A stretch of DNA of 64,000 bases from Halomicrobium sp. LC1Hm. GTDB taxonomy: Archaea > Halobacteriota > Halobacteria > Halobacteriales > Haloarculaceae. The translations under genes were made by a program, and so were the position numbers. The notes under the pieces are model-generated. The model had not been told where the DNA came from. It saw only the letters and a program-made list of their open reading frames with translations, and made no database searches. Below are positions 16,727-25,658 of this stretch, in pieces. Positions within the stretch are counted from its first letter, which is position 1. Each line of letters opens with the position of its first letter. The stretch covers positions 186,001 through 250,000 of the forward strand of contig NZ_CP044129.1 in assembly GCF_009617995.1 (NCBI RefSeq), in the 5' to 3' direction.

Positions 16727-17662
16727 TCAGAGCCCACCGACGCTCCAGAGCAGGCCGAGGACGCCGACGGCACCGCCCGCGATCCCGGCGAGAGCGTAGC
16801 CAGCGGCCCGGCGGCGGTACCGCCGCGCGACACCGACCGGCGACCCGGCGACGATCGTCGTCTGGGGACCGCGGAGGACCGGTCCGTCGTCGTCGCTCAC
16901 CACCGCACCCCAGACGGTCGCGGTGTCGCCGGGCCGGAGCACCGTCTCGGTGTACTCGCGTGGCCGATCGGCGTAGTCGGCTTCGACGCTGGGTGCGGGG
17001 TCGGCGAAGCCGTCGGGCGGCTCGCTGTCCGGTCGCCGGACGACCGACCGCTCCCCGTCGAGAACGAGCGTCGCGTCGGTGGGATCGACACACAGCGGGC
17101 CGGAACCGTCGTCGAGGACGAAGGGACAGCCGCCGGTGCCGCCGTCGACGGTCCGGTGGGGGTCGTCCTCGTCGTAGCGTCGCAGTCCCGGCCCGGTGAC
17201 CGAGACGGACCACGACCAGCAGACCGCCGAGCGACCGGTCACCGGCGCAGCGTCGGCGTGGTCGTCGGTCACCGTGCCCGACACCGCCGTCGTCCCCGCC
17301 TCGACCCGTCCCGTGGCGTCGACGCGATCGGGCCGGCACCGCCACCACCGGCGGGCGAAGCCGTAGCCCCCGGCCACTGCCTCGCAGGCTCCGACGAGGA
17401 CGACCACCCAGAGACCGACCCGGAGGACGGACCGTCGGCTGGCGAACGCCGCCTCGAACGAGACCCGCCCGCCGACGGCGACGACCAGCACGGCGACGCC
17501 GACGCCGACAGCGACGGCGACCGCCGACCGCCTCGGCGTCAGTCCGTGGCGGGTGCGGAGGGGTGCCGGTGCGCCGGCACTCTCGTAGTAGGCGTACACC
17601 GCGAGGAAGGCCACGGCCAGGAGAGCCACGAAACCCAGAAAGAGTCCGAACGGATCGGCCAT
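16727..17662 (-). CDS. Membrane protein with GIDE-like domain
   Basis: A 311-residue protein. N-terminal helices (FGLFLGFVALLAVAFLAVYAY; SAVAVAVGVGVAVLVVAVGG; SVLRVGLWVVVLVGACEAVA) are followed by a soluble beta-rich region (about 115-275) beginning ATGRVEAGTTAVSGTVT and containing CWSWSVSVTG and DATLVLDGERSVV. A last hydrophobic helix (YALAGIAGGAVGVLGLLW) follows. The middle resembles the GIDE domain of MULAN-type membrane proteins (VxAGxxxLxSPxSGxxCVWYxxxVE pattern). No RING finger is present. Function unknown. Confidence 0.7.
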   Translation of the reverse strand: MADPFGLFLGFVALLAVAFLAVYAYYESAGAPAPLRTRHGLTPRRSAVAVAVGVGVAVLVVAVGGRVSFEAAFASRRSVLRVGLWVVVLVGACEAVAGGYGFARRWWRCRPDRVDATGRVEAGTTAVSGTVTDDHADAAPVTGRSAVCWSWSVSVTGPGLRRYDEDDPHRTVDGGTGGCPFVLDDGSGPLCVDPTDATLVLDGERSVVRRPDSEPPDGFADPAPSVEADYADRPREYTETVLRPGDTATVWGAVVSDDDGPVLRGPQTTIVAGSPVGVARRYRRRAAGYALAGIAGGAVGVLGLLWSVGGL

Positions 17663-17785
17663 AACGGGGGTTCCGGCGGGGAGTACCTAACCGCTACGGA
17701 CCGCCGGCCGCGAGGGCGACCGAGCCCGCTCCGTCTTGCGACCGTCTGACGGACCCTTTTGTACGACGACCACGAGTAGCCGCGT

Positions 17786-18397
17786 ATGGAGAGTCTCGGC
17801 GACGCCTACGGCGGTTCCCGCTGGAACGGGCGCGACCCGAGACGCGTCTACGCCGGGGTCGTGCTGTTCGCGGTCGGTGTGCTCGCCGTCGTCGTCGGCA
17901 TCCTCATCGTGACGACGCCGCTCGGGACGCTACTGGGAGCCGACAGCGCGACCGAGGCCCAGTCGCTGGCCGGCGTCCTCGCGGGACTTGGCGTCCCGGC
18001 GTCGCTCGCGTCGGTCGTCGTCGTCCTGCCGTCGACGCGCCGCGAACGCGTCGGCGTCCTCGCGGGCACGCTCCTCTGTGTCGTCGGCGTCGGCCTGTTC
18101 GCCTACGCCTACCCGACCCGGTGGACCGGGACCGCCCAGTCGCTGGCCTTCCCGACCACGATGGTGTACTTTCTCGGGGGATCGCTGGCGTTCTGGTTCG
18201 TCTTCACCGCCGTCGCCGGCTACCGGATCCGCAACAACCCACACGGCACCGTGCGGCTCGAACTGCGGCGGGAGGGCGAGACCAAGACGGTAGAACTCTC
18301 TCGCGAGGAGTACGCGGAGTACAAGCAGGTCGTCCGGGGCGACGGCGGCGAGACCGAGCAGGTCATCCGGGAGCTCGAAGAGCGAGTCGACGAGTAG
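17786..18397 (+). CDS. Four-helix haloarchaeal membrane protein (DUF7139-like)
   Basis: A 203-residue protein. There are four hydrophobic helices (VYAGVVLFAVGVLAVVVGIL, SLAGVLAGLGVPASLASVVV, RVGVLAGTLLCVVGVGLFAY, MVYFLGGSLAFWFVFTAVAG), then a charged cytoplasmic tail with LRREGETKTVELSREEYAEY and a helical end. I recall this as a conserved haloarchaeal family (DUF7139); function unknown. Divergent from the preceding GIDE-like gene by about 120 nt. Confidence 0.65.
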   Translation: MESLGDAYGGSRWNGRDPRRVYAGVVLFAVGVLAVVVGILIVTTPLGTLLGADSATEAQSLAGVLAGLGVPASLASVVVVLPSTRRERVGVLAGTLLCVVGVGLFAYAYPTRWTGTAQSLAFPTTMVYFLGGSLAFWFVFTAVAGYRIRNNPHGTVRLELRREGETKTVELSREEYAEYKQVVRGDGGETEQVIRELEERVDE

Positions 18398-18500
18398 CGA
18401 GAGCGCGCAGCGAAGGCCAGTCGGTCGCCGTTTCGAGAGGGGAAGACCGGGAGCCGACGCTGAAGTGGGTCCCGCCCGACCGTCGACTACGCGGCCTCGG

Positions 18501-20027
18501 CTACAGCCAGTCGGTGAAGCTCCCGTCGAGCAGGGTCTCAGACTGGCGGTCGACGTAGCGCGACTGCATCCCCCAGATCGCCTCCGTCAGCGGGACGCCC
18601 TCGTCGACGGCCGTCTGGACCTGCTCGTGTTTCCAGCGGGCCGGGGTGAGCCGCCGGTCGACGCGCTCCTTGAGCGGCTGGATGTACGCGAGGGCCTGCT
18701 CCGTCGAGAGCCCGCGGCCCTCCAGTCCCTCGCGGGCGAGTTCGAACAGCTCGCCGTAGATCTCGTCGACGGCGCTGGTCTCGGTGCCGTCGGCGGTGAT
18801 CCACTCGAAGTCGGCCCGCAGCCCGTCGCGAGCGGCCGCGTAGAAGTTCGCCTCGGCCGTTTCCCAGTCCAGCGAGCGCACGGGGTGTTCCAGCCGGGGG
18901 AGGCTCTTCATCAGGCCGGCGAACACGGCCTGGAAGGCGACGGCGTCGCTGACGGTCGGTTGCCCGGGCAGGGGCCGAAACTCGATGCGGGCGTTGGCGG
19001 CCGACCGCGTCGCGCCGTCGAACACCGGTCGGACCCACCGCCAGTACGAGCCGTGTTTGTGTCGAAGGTGTGCGAAGGCGTCGTCGAAGCGCTCGCCCGT
19101 CGACACCGACATCGGGACGATCGTGGTGTCGGCGACCACGTCGTCGATGGCCGCCTCGACGGTCTCGAAGTCCGTCGGGAAGGTGACCTTCGGCTGCGCG
19201 TCCGTCCCCGAGTCGGTCTCGCGCGGGTTCAGCACCGACTCGAAGACGCCGATCCGGTGTTCCATGTGGGCCTCGTCGACAATCTGGCTGTCGGGCACGT
19301 CGTCGTAGAGCTCCGGCGGGAAAAACGGCGAGTTGACCCCCAGCGCGACCAGCGGGCCGGCGATCCGCAAGGCGTACCGGAAGTACTCCGGGAGATCCGG
19401 TGCGTGCGGGATCTGGTAGTGGGGCTGAATCGAGGTGATGAGGCTCTCGGGCATCACGGTGTCGGCCTGAAGCGAGACGTTGGGCGCGTCCAGGGCCATC
19501 CCCGACGGGTAGTCCGTGTTCGCCATCGTGTGATAGCGCACCGCGGCGGACATGTTGGTCGCGATGCGGACCCCCTGCTCCTCGACGGAGTCACAGAGGT
19601 AGCCACTCGCGGTCTCGCCGTTCGGCGGGACCGTCCACATCCCGTCGGAGACAAGTTGGATGTTCTCCGTGTGCGTCTGTTCGAGCGCGGGCGCGAGGTT
19701 GGCCCGCAATTCTGCGAGCTGGGCCTCCAGTCCGTGTTCGTTGAGCGGTTGGGGACTGGTCTGCATCTCGGCGTTGTGCAGCCCCAGCTCCTTCTCGAAG
19801 CCGATCAGCTCCAGGAGGTTTCGGGGCACGCGCTGGAGGGCGTCGGTCCGGTCGTCGACGGCGTACAGCTCCAGCTCCAGCCCGACGATCGCTTCGGTGT
19901 TGTCGAAGGTGCCATCGCGGACCTCCGCTTTGAGCCACTCGGCCTCTTCGGCGGCGCGAGCCTCGAACTCGTCGCCGTCGACCGACAGTGCCTCTCGCAC
20001 TCGTTGCGCCAGTTCCGAGGCGGACAT
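18501..20027 (-). CDS. Glutamate-cysteine ligase family (GCS2-like) protein
   Basis: A 508-residue cytoplasmic enzyme of the carboxylate-amine ligase/GCS2 superfamily. VGLELELYAVDD (about residues 48-59) matches the Glu-binding first motif. Later motifs include HNAEMQTSPQPL, GMWTVPPNGE, SIQPHYQIPH, LALGVNSPFFPP-like (VALGVNSPFF) and NARIEFRPLPGQPTVSDAV. Haloarchaea use gamma-glutamylcysteine as their main thiol, so ligation of Glu to Cys is a natural hypothesis. This longer version may instead join Glu to another amine. Its downstream space contains no partner. I leave the symbol blank because gshA may be a different paralog. Confidence 0.75.
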   Translation of the reverse strand: MSASELAQRVREALSVDGDEFEARAAEEAEWLKAEVRDGTFDNTEAIVGLELELYAVDDRTDALQRVPRNLLELIGFEKELGLHNAEMQTSPQPLNEHGLEAQLAELRANLAPALEQTHTENIQLVSDGMWTVPPNGETASGYLCDSVEEQGVRIATNMSAAVRYHTMANTDYPSGMALDAPNVSLQADTVMPESLITSIQPHYQIPHAPDLPEYFRYALRIAGPLVALGVNSPFFPPELYDDVPDSQIVDEAHMEHRIGVFESVLNPRETDSGTDAQPKVTFPTDFETVEAAIDDVVADTTIVPMSVSTGERFDDAFAHLRHKHGSYWRWVRPVFDGATRSAANARIEFRPLPGQPTVSDAVAFQAVFAGLMKSLPRLEHPVRSLDWETAEANFYAAARDGLRADFEWITADGTETSAVDEIYGELFELAREGLEGRGLSTEQALAYIQPLKERVDRRLTPARWKHEQVQTAVDEGVPLTEAIWGMQSRYVDRQSETLLDGSFTDWL

Positions 20028-20075
20028 GCAAGCGCCTTCTCCGTCCCCAGTGTTAAAAGGGCCGTCCCGAATCCC

Positions 20076-20453
20076 TCAGCGTTCGGGCAGCGGGACGACG
20101 ACGACCGGACATCCCGCCCGTTCGAGGAGCGCCCGGACGGTCGAGCCGACGCCCTCGGCTCCTTCGACGCCCCGGTTCGGCCCGGCCAGGACCACGTCGG
20201 GCGCTCGCCGTTCGATGGCGTCGAGCAGCGTCTCGGTCGGATCGCCGTCGGGAGTCTCCACCGTCGGCGCGACGGCGGCCAGTCGCGACCGGGCGACGTT
20301 GGCCGCGTCACCGGCGTCGCGGTCGGGACTGTCGGCCTCCCGGACCGCCACGACGACGACCTCGTCGGTCGCCGGATCGAGGCGCTCTTGGAGGTAGTCG
20401 GCGGCGGCGGCCGTGACGTGGACGGACGACGTGGCGACGAGATACTCCGTCAT
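20076..20453 (-). CDS. Universal stress protein (UspA family)
   Basis: A 125-residue single-domain USP. It begins MTEYLVATSSVHV, holds VVVVAVREAD as beta strand 2, and ends with VVLAGPNRGVEGAEG...VRALLERAGCPVVVVP, an incomplete form of the ATP-binding G-x2-G-x9-G pattern. It may bind ATP or AMP weakly. It is 48 nt upstream of the GCS2-like gene on the same strand, possibly cotranscribed, and divergent from the MutS-related gene with 87 nt between. Confidence 0.8.
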   Translation of the reverse strand: MTEYLVATSSVHVTAAAADYLQERLDPATDEVVVVAVREADSPDRDAGDAANVARSRLAAVAPTVETPDGDPTETLLDAIERRAPDVVLAGPNRGVEGAEGVGSTVRALLERAGCPVVVVPLPER

Positions 20454-20540
20454 GCCCGCTCGGTCGACCGCTGTCGGCAAATCCGTTGGGATCGCGACGA
20501 GCGGGAGACTTTTTTCCGCCGGGGTGCAGGAGTCGGGTAG

Positions 20541-22559
20541 ATGGAGCTCGAATCGGTCTCCGGCGTTGGGGAGAAGACGGCGGCGGCACTGGCCGAACTC
20601 GACGACCCCGAGCGGGCGCTTCGCGAGGGGGACGTGGCGACGCTGGCCCAGGCCCCGGGGATCAGCGAGGGACGGGCCGCCCGGATCGCGCGAGCGGCCA
20701 TCCGGGACGAACACGACGACCCCGGCGGGTGGGCCGCGACGAGTCGCGCACGCGAGATCTATCGGGAAGCGCTGGGGCTCTTGCAGGACCGGACCGTCAC
20801 CGACTACGCCGAGAAGCGCCTGGAGACGATCTATCCCAGCGTCGTCCCCGAGCGCATCGCGGCCGTCCGGGAGCGAGCGCGGGCGGCGATGGAACGCGAA
20901 CCCGACGAGGCGGTCCTCGACGCGCTGTCGGCCGTCGAACCGCTGGCAGATCCCAGCGACGTGCGCGTCCGAGACCGGTGTCTGGCGACGACCGACGCCG
21001 AGCGCTACGCCGAGGCACAGGCGGCGATCCCGGAAGTCACCGTCGAGGTGGTCGACGACGCCAGACAGCTCGCAGAGCTGGGTCGCAGCTACGCGACCGT
21101 CGTCGCCCTCGACGAGTCGTTCGCCGGCCTCGACGTGGACGGTGACGTGCGCGTCCAGCCCGACGCACTGGAGAACCCGGCCGACGTGGTCCCCGAGCGC
21201 CCGCTTGCGTTTTTCACGCGCAACCGGGACCGGATCCGGGCGGCCGTCGCGGTACACCGTGTGGCCGACCTCGATGCCCCCTATGATCTGGACGCCCTGG
21301 AGAGCGCGCTGGACCGGCTCGCCGAAGACGGCGGCGTGCGAGGCGACGACGAACTCGATCGGCTGACCGTCGCCGTCGACGACCTCGATGCGGCGGTCTC
21401 GACGGCCGAGTCCGCCGCCAACGACCACCTCCGGGAGGCAATCGAAGAGCGAGACGTGACCATCGAGGGGACGGACCTGCTCTCGCTCGTCGAGCGAGGG
21501 GCCGGAGTGGACTCGCTGCTGTCCAGAGAGCTGGCAGACGAGTACGACGCCGCCGTCGCGAAGGCCCGCGACCGCCTGATCGAGACGCTGGGCCTGACAG
21601 ACACCGAGGCGGTCGCACGGCGGGCCTTCCCCGACGATCCGACCTACCCCGTCGAACACAACGAGGAGGCCGTCTCGCGCCTGCGCGAGGAACTGACTGC
21701 CGCACGGGACCAGCGCGCCACGCGGCTGAAACGGGAGCTGGCCGACGACCTCGCCGAGATGCGTGGGGCCGCCGAGACGCTCGTCGAGACCGCGCTCGAA
21801 CTGGACGTCGAGCTCGCGATCGCCCGGTTCGCCGCCGACTTCGACTGTACGATGCCCGAAGTAGGAGGAGTCGGCGGGACCGGCGACGATCCCGGCTTCG
21901 CCATCGAGGGCGGGCGCTCGCCGCTGCTCGACGTGGCCTTCGAAGCCGTCGAGCCCGTCGACTACCGCGTCGACGGCGTGGCGCTGCTGTCGGGGGTCAA
22001 CAGCGGCGGGAAGACCTCGACGCTGGATCTGGTGGCGCTGGTGACGACGCTGGCCCACATGGGCCTGCCCGTCCCGGCCGAGCACGCCCGGATCGGCCGC
22101 GTCCGGGAACTGCACTACCACGCCAAGACACAGGGGACGCTGGACGCCGGGGCCTTCGAGGCGACGCTGCGCGATTTCGGCGCGCTGGTCGAGGGCGTCG
22201 ACGGGAGTCCGGGCGACGCTCGCGCCGGCCGCGTGATGGTGCTGGTCGACGAACTGGAGTCGATCACCGAGCCCGGCGCGGCGGCGACGATCGTCGCCGG
22301 CATCCTCGAAGCCCTCGCGGAGCGCGACGCGACGGGCGTGTTCGTCTCGCATCTCGCGGGCGACATCATCGAGGCGGCCGACGCGGAGCTGAGCGTCGAC
22401 GGCATCCAGGCCGAGGGGCTCGTCGACGGCGAGCTTCGGGTCAATCGCTCGCCGGTCAAGGGCACGCTGGCCCGCTCGACGCCGGAGCTGATCGTCGAGA
22501 AGCTGGCCGACGACGCCGAGGGCGACTTCTACGGCGACCTGCTCGGGAAATTCGAGTAG
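20541..22559 (+). CDS. MutS-related ATPase with N-terminal HhH
   Basis: A 672-residue protein. A helix-hairpin-helix DNA-binding motif opens it (LESVSGVGEKTAAALAEL, residues 3-20, and a second around 33-52). A long central helical 'lever/clamp' region follows, then the MutS-family ABC ATPase with Walker A GVNSGGKTS (about 484-492), a VLVDELES Walker B (about 564-571) and TGVFVSHLAGD as the switch/His region. The MutS mismatch-recognition domain I (Phe-x-Glu) is absent, and so is a MutS2 Smr nuclease tail. It is therefore likelier to act on recombination or branched DNA than in classical mismatch repair. A CTTTTTTCC box lies about 27 nt before the ATG. Confidence 0.88.
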   Translation: MELESVSGVGEKTAAALAELDDPERALREGDVATLAQAPGISEGRAARIARAAIRDEHDDPGGWAATSRAREIYREALGLLQDRTVTDYAEKRLETIYPSVVPERIAAVRERARAAMEREPDEAVLDALSAVEPLADPSDVRVRDRCLATTDAERYAEAQAAIPEVTVEVVDDARQLAELGRSYATVVALDESFAGLDVDGDVRVQPDALENPADVVPERPLAFFTRNRDRIRAAVAVHRVADLDAPYDLDALESALDRLAEDGGVRGDDELDRLTVAVDDLDAAVSTAESAANDHLREAIEERDVTIEGTDLLSLVERGAGVDSLLSRELADEYDAAVAKARDRLIETLGLTDTEAVARRAFPDDPTYPVEHNEEAVSRLREELTAARDQRATRLKRELADDLAEMRGAAETLVETALELDVELAIARFAADFDCTMPEVGGVGGTGDDPGFAIEGGRSPLLDVAFEAVEPVDYRVDGVALLSGVNSGGKTSTLDLVALVTTLAHMGLPVPAEHARIGRVRELHYHAKTQGTLDAGAFEATLRDFGALVEGVDGSPGDARAGRVMVLVDELESITEPGAAATIVAGILEALAERDATGVFVSHLAGDIIEAADAELSVDGIQAEGLVDGELRVNRSPVKGTLARSTPELIVEKLADDAEGDFYGDLLGKFE

Positions 22560-22597
22560 CGAACCCTATTTGTAGCGCCGGCACCGCGTTTCGGACG

Positions 22598-23014
22598 ATG
22601 CGACGACGCACGTTCCTCCGCGTGACCGGCGTGAGCGCGACCGGCGCTCTGACCGGCTGTGCCAGCAGCGGCGACTCAGAAACGGCCACGCCCGGCGACG
22701 ACGAGGTGCTGGTCGGACCGAACGGCAGGTACGTCTTCCAGCCCGATCCGCTGACCGTCACGACGGGGACGACGGTCACCTGGCGGTTCCAGAGCCCGAA
22801 CCACAACGTCAGCTGTCGGCCCGACGGGTGGGACAGCGCCTCGCTGCCCGAGGGGGCCGAACCGTTCTCCAGCTACGAGGCGGGCAACAGCTACGAGACC
22901 CTTCAGGAAGGCGAGATCTTCGAGCACACCTTCGAGGTCCCGGGCACGTACGACTACATCTGTACGCCCCACGTGGCAAACGGGATGGTGGGGACAGTCG
23001 TCGTCGAGGAGTGA
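22598..23014 (+). CDS. Halocyanin-type blue copper lipoprotein
   Basis: A 138-residue exported cupredoxin. The Tat-like signal MRRRTFLRVTGVSATGALTGC ends in a lipobox Cys21, so it is probably membrane-anchored on the outside. Type 1 copper ligands are visible as His69 (NHNV), Cys122, His125 and Met130 (CTPHVANGM). It would carry electrons between membrane complexes, possibly to oxidases or nitrite reductase. It begins 39 nt after the MutS-related gene, with its own TATA-like TATTTG about 28 nt before the ATG. Confidence 0.92.
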   Translation: MRRRTFLRVTGVSATGALTGCASSGDSETATPGDDEVLVGPNGRYVFQPDPLTVTTGTTVTWRFQSPNHNVSCRPDGWDSASLPEGAEPFSSYEAGNSYETLQEGEIFEHTFEVPGTYDYICTPHVANGMVGTVVVEE

Positions 23015-23139
23015 AGCGGCGACCGGCCACCCCCTCAAAGCCGGTTCCACGCGGACTGGACCGTCCCCGCTGGGTCGCTCGCGAGCGCCAGCACACCGGC
23101 ACCGACGATGCCCGGAACGATCCCGAAAACGGCCGGTCG

Positions 23140-23553
23140 TCAGTCGTCGGCCGGCGTGGCAGTTCCCGTTACGTCGAGGGTCGCGTCCGTGGTCGCCGCC
23201 TGCCAGGCCATCAGGAGCATCGAGACGATCAGTGCCGAGCCCCAGACGAAAGTCGTGGCGTGTAGCGGCGGGAACTCGACGAGCACCGCGACCCACACCG
23301 TCAGAGGGACGCCCCACTGGCCGACGACGAACAGACCAGAAACCGCCTGTCGGAGCCGACCCGTCAGTCCCAGCACGTCGACAGTGAAACCGACGACGAT
23401 CGCCAGGATCGAGAGCACGCCCAGATGGGCGTGTCCGCCGACCATCCATCCCGGCGCGGCCGACCCGCCCGCTACGAGCGTTGCCTGATACAGTCCCACC
23501 AGCATCATAGCCGCCAGGCCGAGAAAGCCCGACGTCTTGAGTATCCGAGTCAT
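23140..23553 (-). CDS. Four-helix membrane protein with HxH motif
   Basis: A 137-residue protein starting MTRILKTSG. There are four helices: FLGLAAMMLVGLYQATLVAG, LGVLSILAIVVGFTVDVLGL, AVSGLFVVGQWGVPLTVWVA, TFVWGSALIVSMLLMAWQAA. GGHAHLG between helices 1 and 2 is a candidate heme- or metal-binding site. The layout faintly recalls the small four-helix isomerase/HabA family, but I cannot confirm this. Divergent from orc1 by 132 nt. Confidence 0.65.
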   Translation of the reverse strand: MTRILKTSGFLGLAAMMLVGLYQATLVAGGSAAPGWMVGGHAHLGVLSILAIVVGFTVDVLGLTGRLRQAVSGLFVVGQWGVPLTVWVAVLVEFPPLHATTFVWGSALIVSMLLMAWQAATTDATLDVTGTATPADD

Positions 23554-23631
23554 TTCAGGATTGTAACTAACACGGTCGATGATAAATGTTGTCCTACGAC
23601 CCAAAATATACTGGGAACACCACGTCAGCGT

Positions 23632-23685
23632 CACTTTCACCACCCTGGGGAATCGTTAAGTGGCGCGCGAACCCCGGTGAAAGTG
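23632..23685 (+). promoter_or_regulatory. Inverted repeat over the orc1/cdc6 promoter
   Basis: A perfect 10-bp inverted repeat, CACTTTCACC at 23632-23641 and GGTGAAAGTG at 23676-23685, brackets a possible TATA element (CGTTAAG, 23654-23660) and ends at the base before the ATG at 23686. It could be an operator for autoregulation, or a replication-protein site. The adjoining 100 nt are AT-rich, but I see no repeated origin boxes. Confidence 0.5.
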
Positions 23686-24813
23686 ATGAGCGACGACCCG
23701 GAGGAGGGGATGCTCTCCTGGGACGAGTCCGTGTTCCGGGACGAACACGTCTTCGAGATCGACTACGTCCCCCAGACGTTCGAACACCGGGAGAGCCAGA
23801 TGGAGAACCTGAAGTACGCGCTCAGGCCCGCCGTCCGCGGCTCTCGACCGCTGAACGTCATCGCACGCGGGCCGCCGGGGACGGGCAAGACCACGGCGAC
23901 CCAGATCCTCTTCGACGAACTGACCGCCCAGACCGACGTGCAGGCGGTGCGGGTCAACTGTCAGGTCGACTCGACGCGCTACGCCGTCTTCTCGCGGTTG
24001 TTCGCCGAAATCTTCGACTACGAACCCCCTTCCTCCGGCATCTCCTTCAAGAAGCTGTTCTCCCAGATCACCGACCGCCTCGTCGAGCGCGAGGAGGTGC
24101 TGGTGGTGGCGCTCGACGACGTGAACTACCTCTTCTACGAGTCCGAAGCCAGCGACACGCTGTACTCGCTGTTGCGCGCCCACGAGGCCCACTCCGGAGC
24201 CAAGATCGGCGTCATCTGTATCTCCTCGGACCTCGATCTGGACGTGATCGACGCGCTCGATACGCGCGTCCAGAGCGTCTTCCGGCCCGAGGAGATCTAC
24301 TTCAACAGGTACGACCAGCCCGAGATCGTCGGCATCCTGCGAGAGCGGGCCGACCGCGGGTTCCACGACGGCGTCGTCGACACGACGGTGCTCGACCGCG
24401 TCGCCGAACTCACCGCCAAGCAGGGCGGGGACCTCCGCGTGGGAATCGACCTCCTCCGCCGGGCGGGGATGAACGCGGAGATGCGAGCCTCCCGCACCGT
24501 CGAGCGCGAAGACGTGGAAGCGGCCTACGACAAGTCCAAGTACGTCCACCTCTCGCGACGCCTGCGGGAACTGTCGGACTCCGAGGCCGCACTCGCGGAG
24601 GTGATCGCCCAGCACGACGGCCAGCGAGCCGGCGAGATCTACGACGTGTTCAACGACCAGACCGATCTGGGCTACACCCGCTACTCCGAGATCATCAACA
24701 AGCTCGATCAACTGGGCGTCATCGAGGCCAGTTACACGAACGTCGACGGCCGCGGGCGCTCGCGAGAACTCACGCTGCAGTACGACCCCGAGGCCGTCCT
24801 CGAACGGCTCTGA
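23686..24813 (+). CDS. Orc1/Cdc6 replication initiator-type AAA+ protein
   Basis: A 375-residue initiator. Walker A GPPGTGKTT is near residue 64, Walker B with sensor-like VVALDDVNYLF near 137-147, and Arg-containing sensor 2 in the lid around LRVGIDLLRRAG. The C-terminal winged-helix DNA-binding domain (residues about 295-375) includes YSEIINKLDQLGVI. Haloarchaea carry many paralogs, only some at active origins. No cluster of origin-recognition boxes flanks this one, so its role at a specific origin is unproved. Start MSDDPEEG chosen by family homology. Confidence 0.93.
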   Translation: MSDDPEEGMLSWDESVFRDEHVFEIDYVPQTFEHRESQMENLKYALRPAVRGSRPLNVIARGPPGTGKTTATQILFDELTAQTDVQAVRVNCQVDSTRYAVFSRLFAEIFDYEPPSSGISFKKLFSQITDRLVEREEVLVVALDDVNYLFYESEASDTLYSLLRAHEAHSGAKIGVICISSDLDLDVIDALDTRVQSVFRPEEIYFNRYDQPEIVGILRERADRGFHDGVVDTTVLDRVAELTAKQGGDLRVGIDLLRRAGMNAEMRASRTVEREDVEAAYDKSKYVHLSRRLRELSDSEAALAEVIAQHDGQRAGEIYDVFNDQTDLGYTRYSEIINKLDQLGVIEASYTNVDGRGRSRELTLQYDPEAVLERL

Positions 24814-24889
24814 TACCCGCGGCTGTACGTCTGGTACGACCCCCAGTCCAGACCGCCATTTTTTGTGCCAACAGTCCGTACGAACTGTA

Positions 24890-25525
24890 ATGCGACGACG
24901 ACTCCTGGGGAGTCCGACGGTGATGACGCTGGCTGCGTTCCTCGCGGTGTTTCTCTGTCAGGAACTCGTGTCGCTGGTCGCTGGCCGCGTCGCGATGCAG
25001 TCGCTGTTCGTGCTGACGACGCCGGTGACTCACAACCCCTGGACGGTCGTGACGAGCGTCTACGCCCACAGCGGCGTCTCGCACCTGATCGCGAACGCGG
25101 TCGCGCTGGCGGTCGTCGGAATCTTGCTGGAACGCCAGACGACGCCGGCCCGCTTTCACGCCTTCTTCGTGGTCGCGGGGGCGCTCTCGGGGCTCGCGGA
25201 GGTGTGGCTCGCGCCGCTGACTGGCGCGGTGCTGGGCGGCGCGGGCCAGGTGAGCGTACTGGGCGGAAGCGGGGCGGTCTTCGCACTGGCGGGGTACCTG
25301 CTGACCAGCAACCGACTCACGGATCGCGTCGTCGGGACGATTCAGCTCAGCCCCAGGCTGCAACTGGCCGCCTTCGCGGCGATCGCAGTCGTCGTCACGC
25401 TGGCCACGGCCCGACCACAGGTCGCGCTCGTCGCGCACTTCACCGGTCTGTTGCTGGGGCTGGTGGCCGGCCGCGTCCACGTGTTGCGCCCACGGCAGAA
25501 GGGAGCCCAGCCAGAGCCAGCGTGA
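24890..25525 (+). CDS. Rhomboid family intramembrane serine protease
   Basis: A 211-residue polytopic protein with about six helices. Rhomboid landmarks are SHLIANAVAL (the HxxxN helix), GGSGAVFALAGYL carrying the nucleophile Ser (canonical GxSG), and VALVAHFTGLLLGL with the catalytic His. Substrates are unknown; haloarchaeal rhomboids have been linked to glycosylation and motility. A CATTTTTTG box about 28 nt before the ATG suits a leaderless mRNA. The TGA stop is fused to a 14-bp palindrome of repeat family A. Confidence 0.85.
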   Translation: MRRRLLGSPTVMTLAAFLAVFLCQELVSLVAGRVAMQSLFVLTTPVTHNPWTVVTSVYAHSGVSHLIANAVALAVVGILLERQTTPARFHAFFVVAGALSGLAEVWLAPLTGAVLGGAGQVSVLGGSGAVFALAGYLLTSNRLTDRVVGTIQLSPRLQLAAFAAIAVVVTLATARPQVALVAHFTGLLLGLVAGRVHVLRPRQKGAQPEPA

Positions 25526-25539
25526 TACTGCCGGCAGTA
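25526..25539. repeat. Collapsed family A palindrome after rhomboid stop
   Basis: TACTGCCGGCAGTA, a perfect 14-bp palindrome directly abutting the TGA of the rhomboid gene. Together with the TGA and the following CGAGACGG it is identical over 25 nt to the site after pheA (43639-43663). It equals the two ends of family A joined without the core. Possible terminator or excision scar. Confidence 0.75.
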
Positions 25540-25658
25540 CGAGACGGCTGCGAGTGCGGTACGAGCGGGCGTCGACTGGACCAGTCGACCATCTCCGCAG
25601 ATACCGACAGCACTCGATGTGGGTCGGTGGGTTCTGCACTCGAAAGAGAGGGGTGGCG

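Noticed and set aside
18465-20540. A 691-codon plus-strand frame
   Set aside because: Antisense of the glutamate-cysteine-ligase-like gene and the UspA gene; no motif found.
20076-22352. A 758-codon open frame on the minus strand through the MutS-related gene
   Set aside because: Most of it is the antisense of the MutS-related gene, with the low-complexity composition typical of GC-rich shadow frames; only its last 125 codons are a real gene (UspA).
23554-23685. Replication origin next to orc1/cdc6
   Set aside because: The spacer is AT-rich and has one inverted repeat, but there is no set of repeated origin-recognition boxes or long unwinding element.
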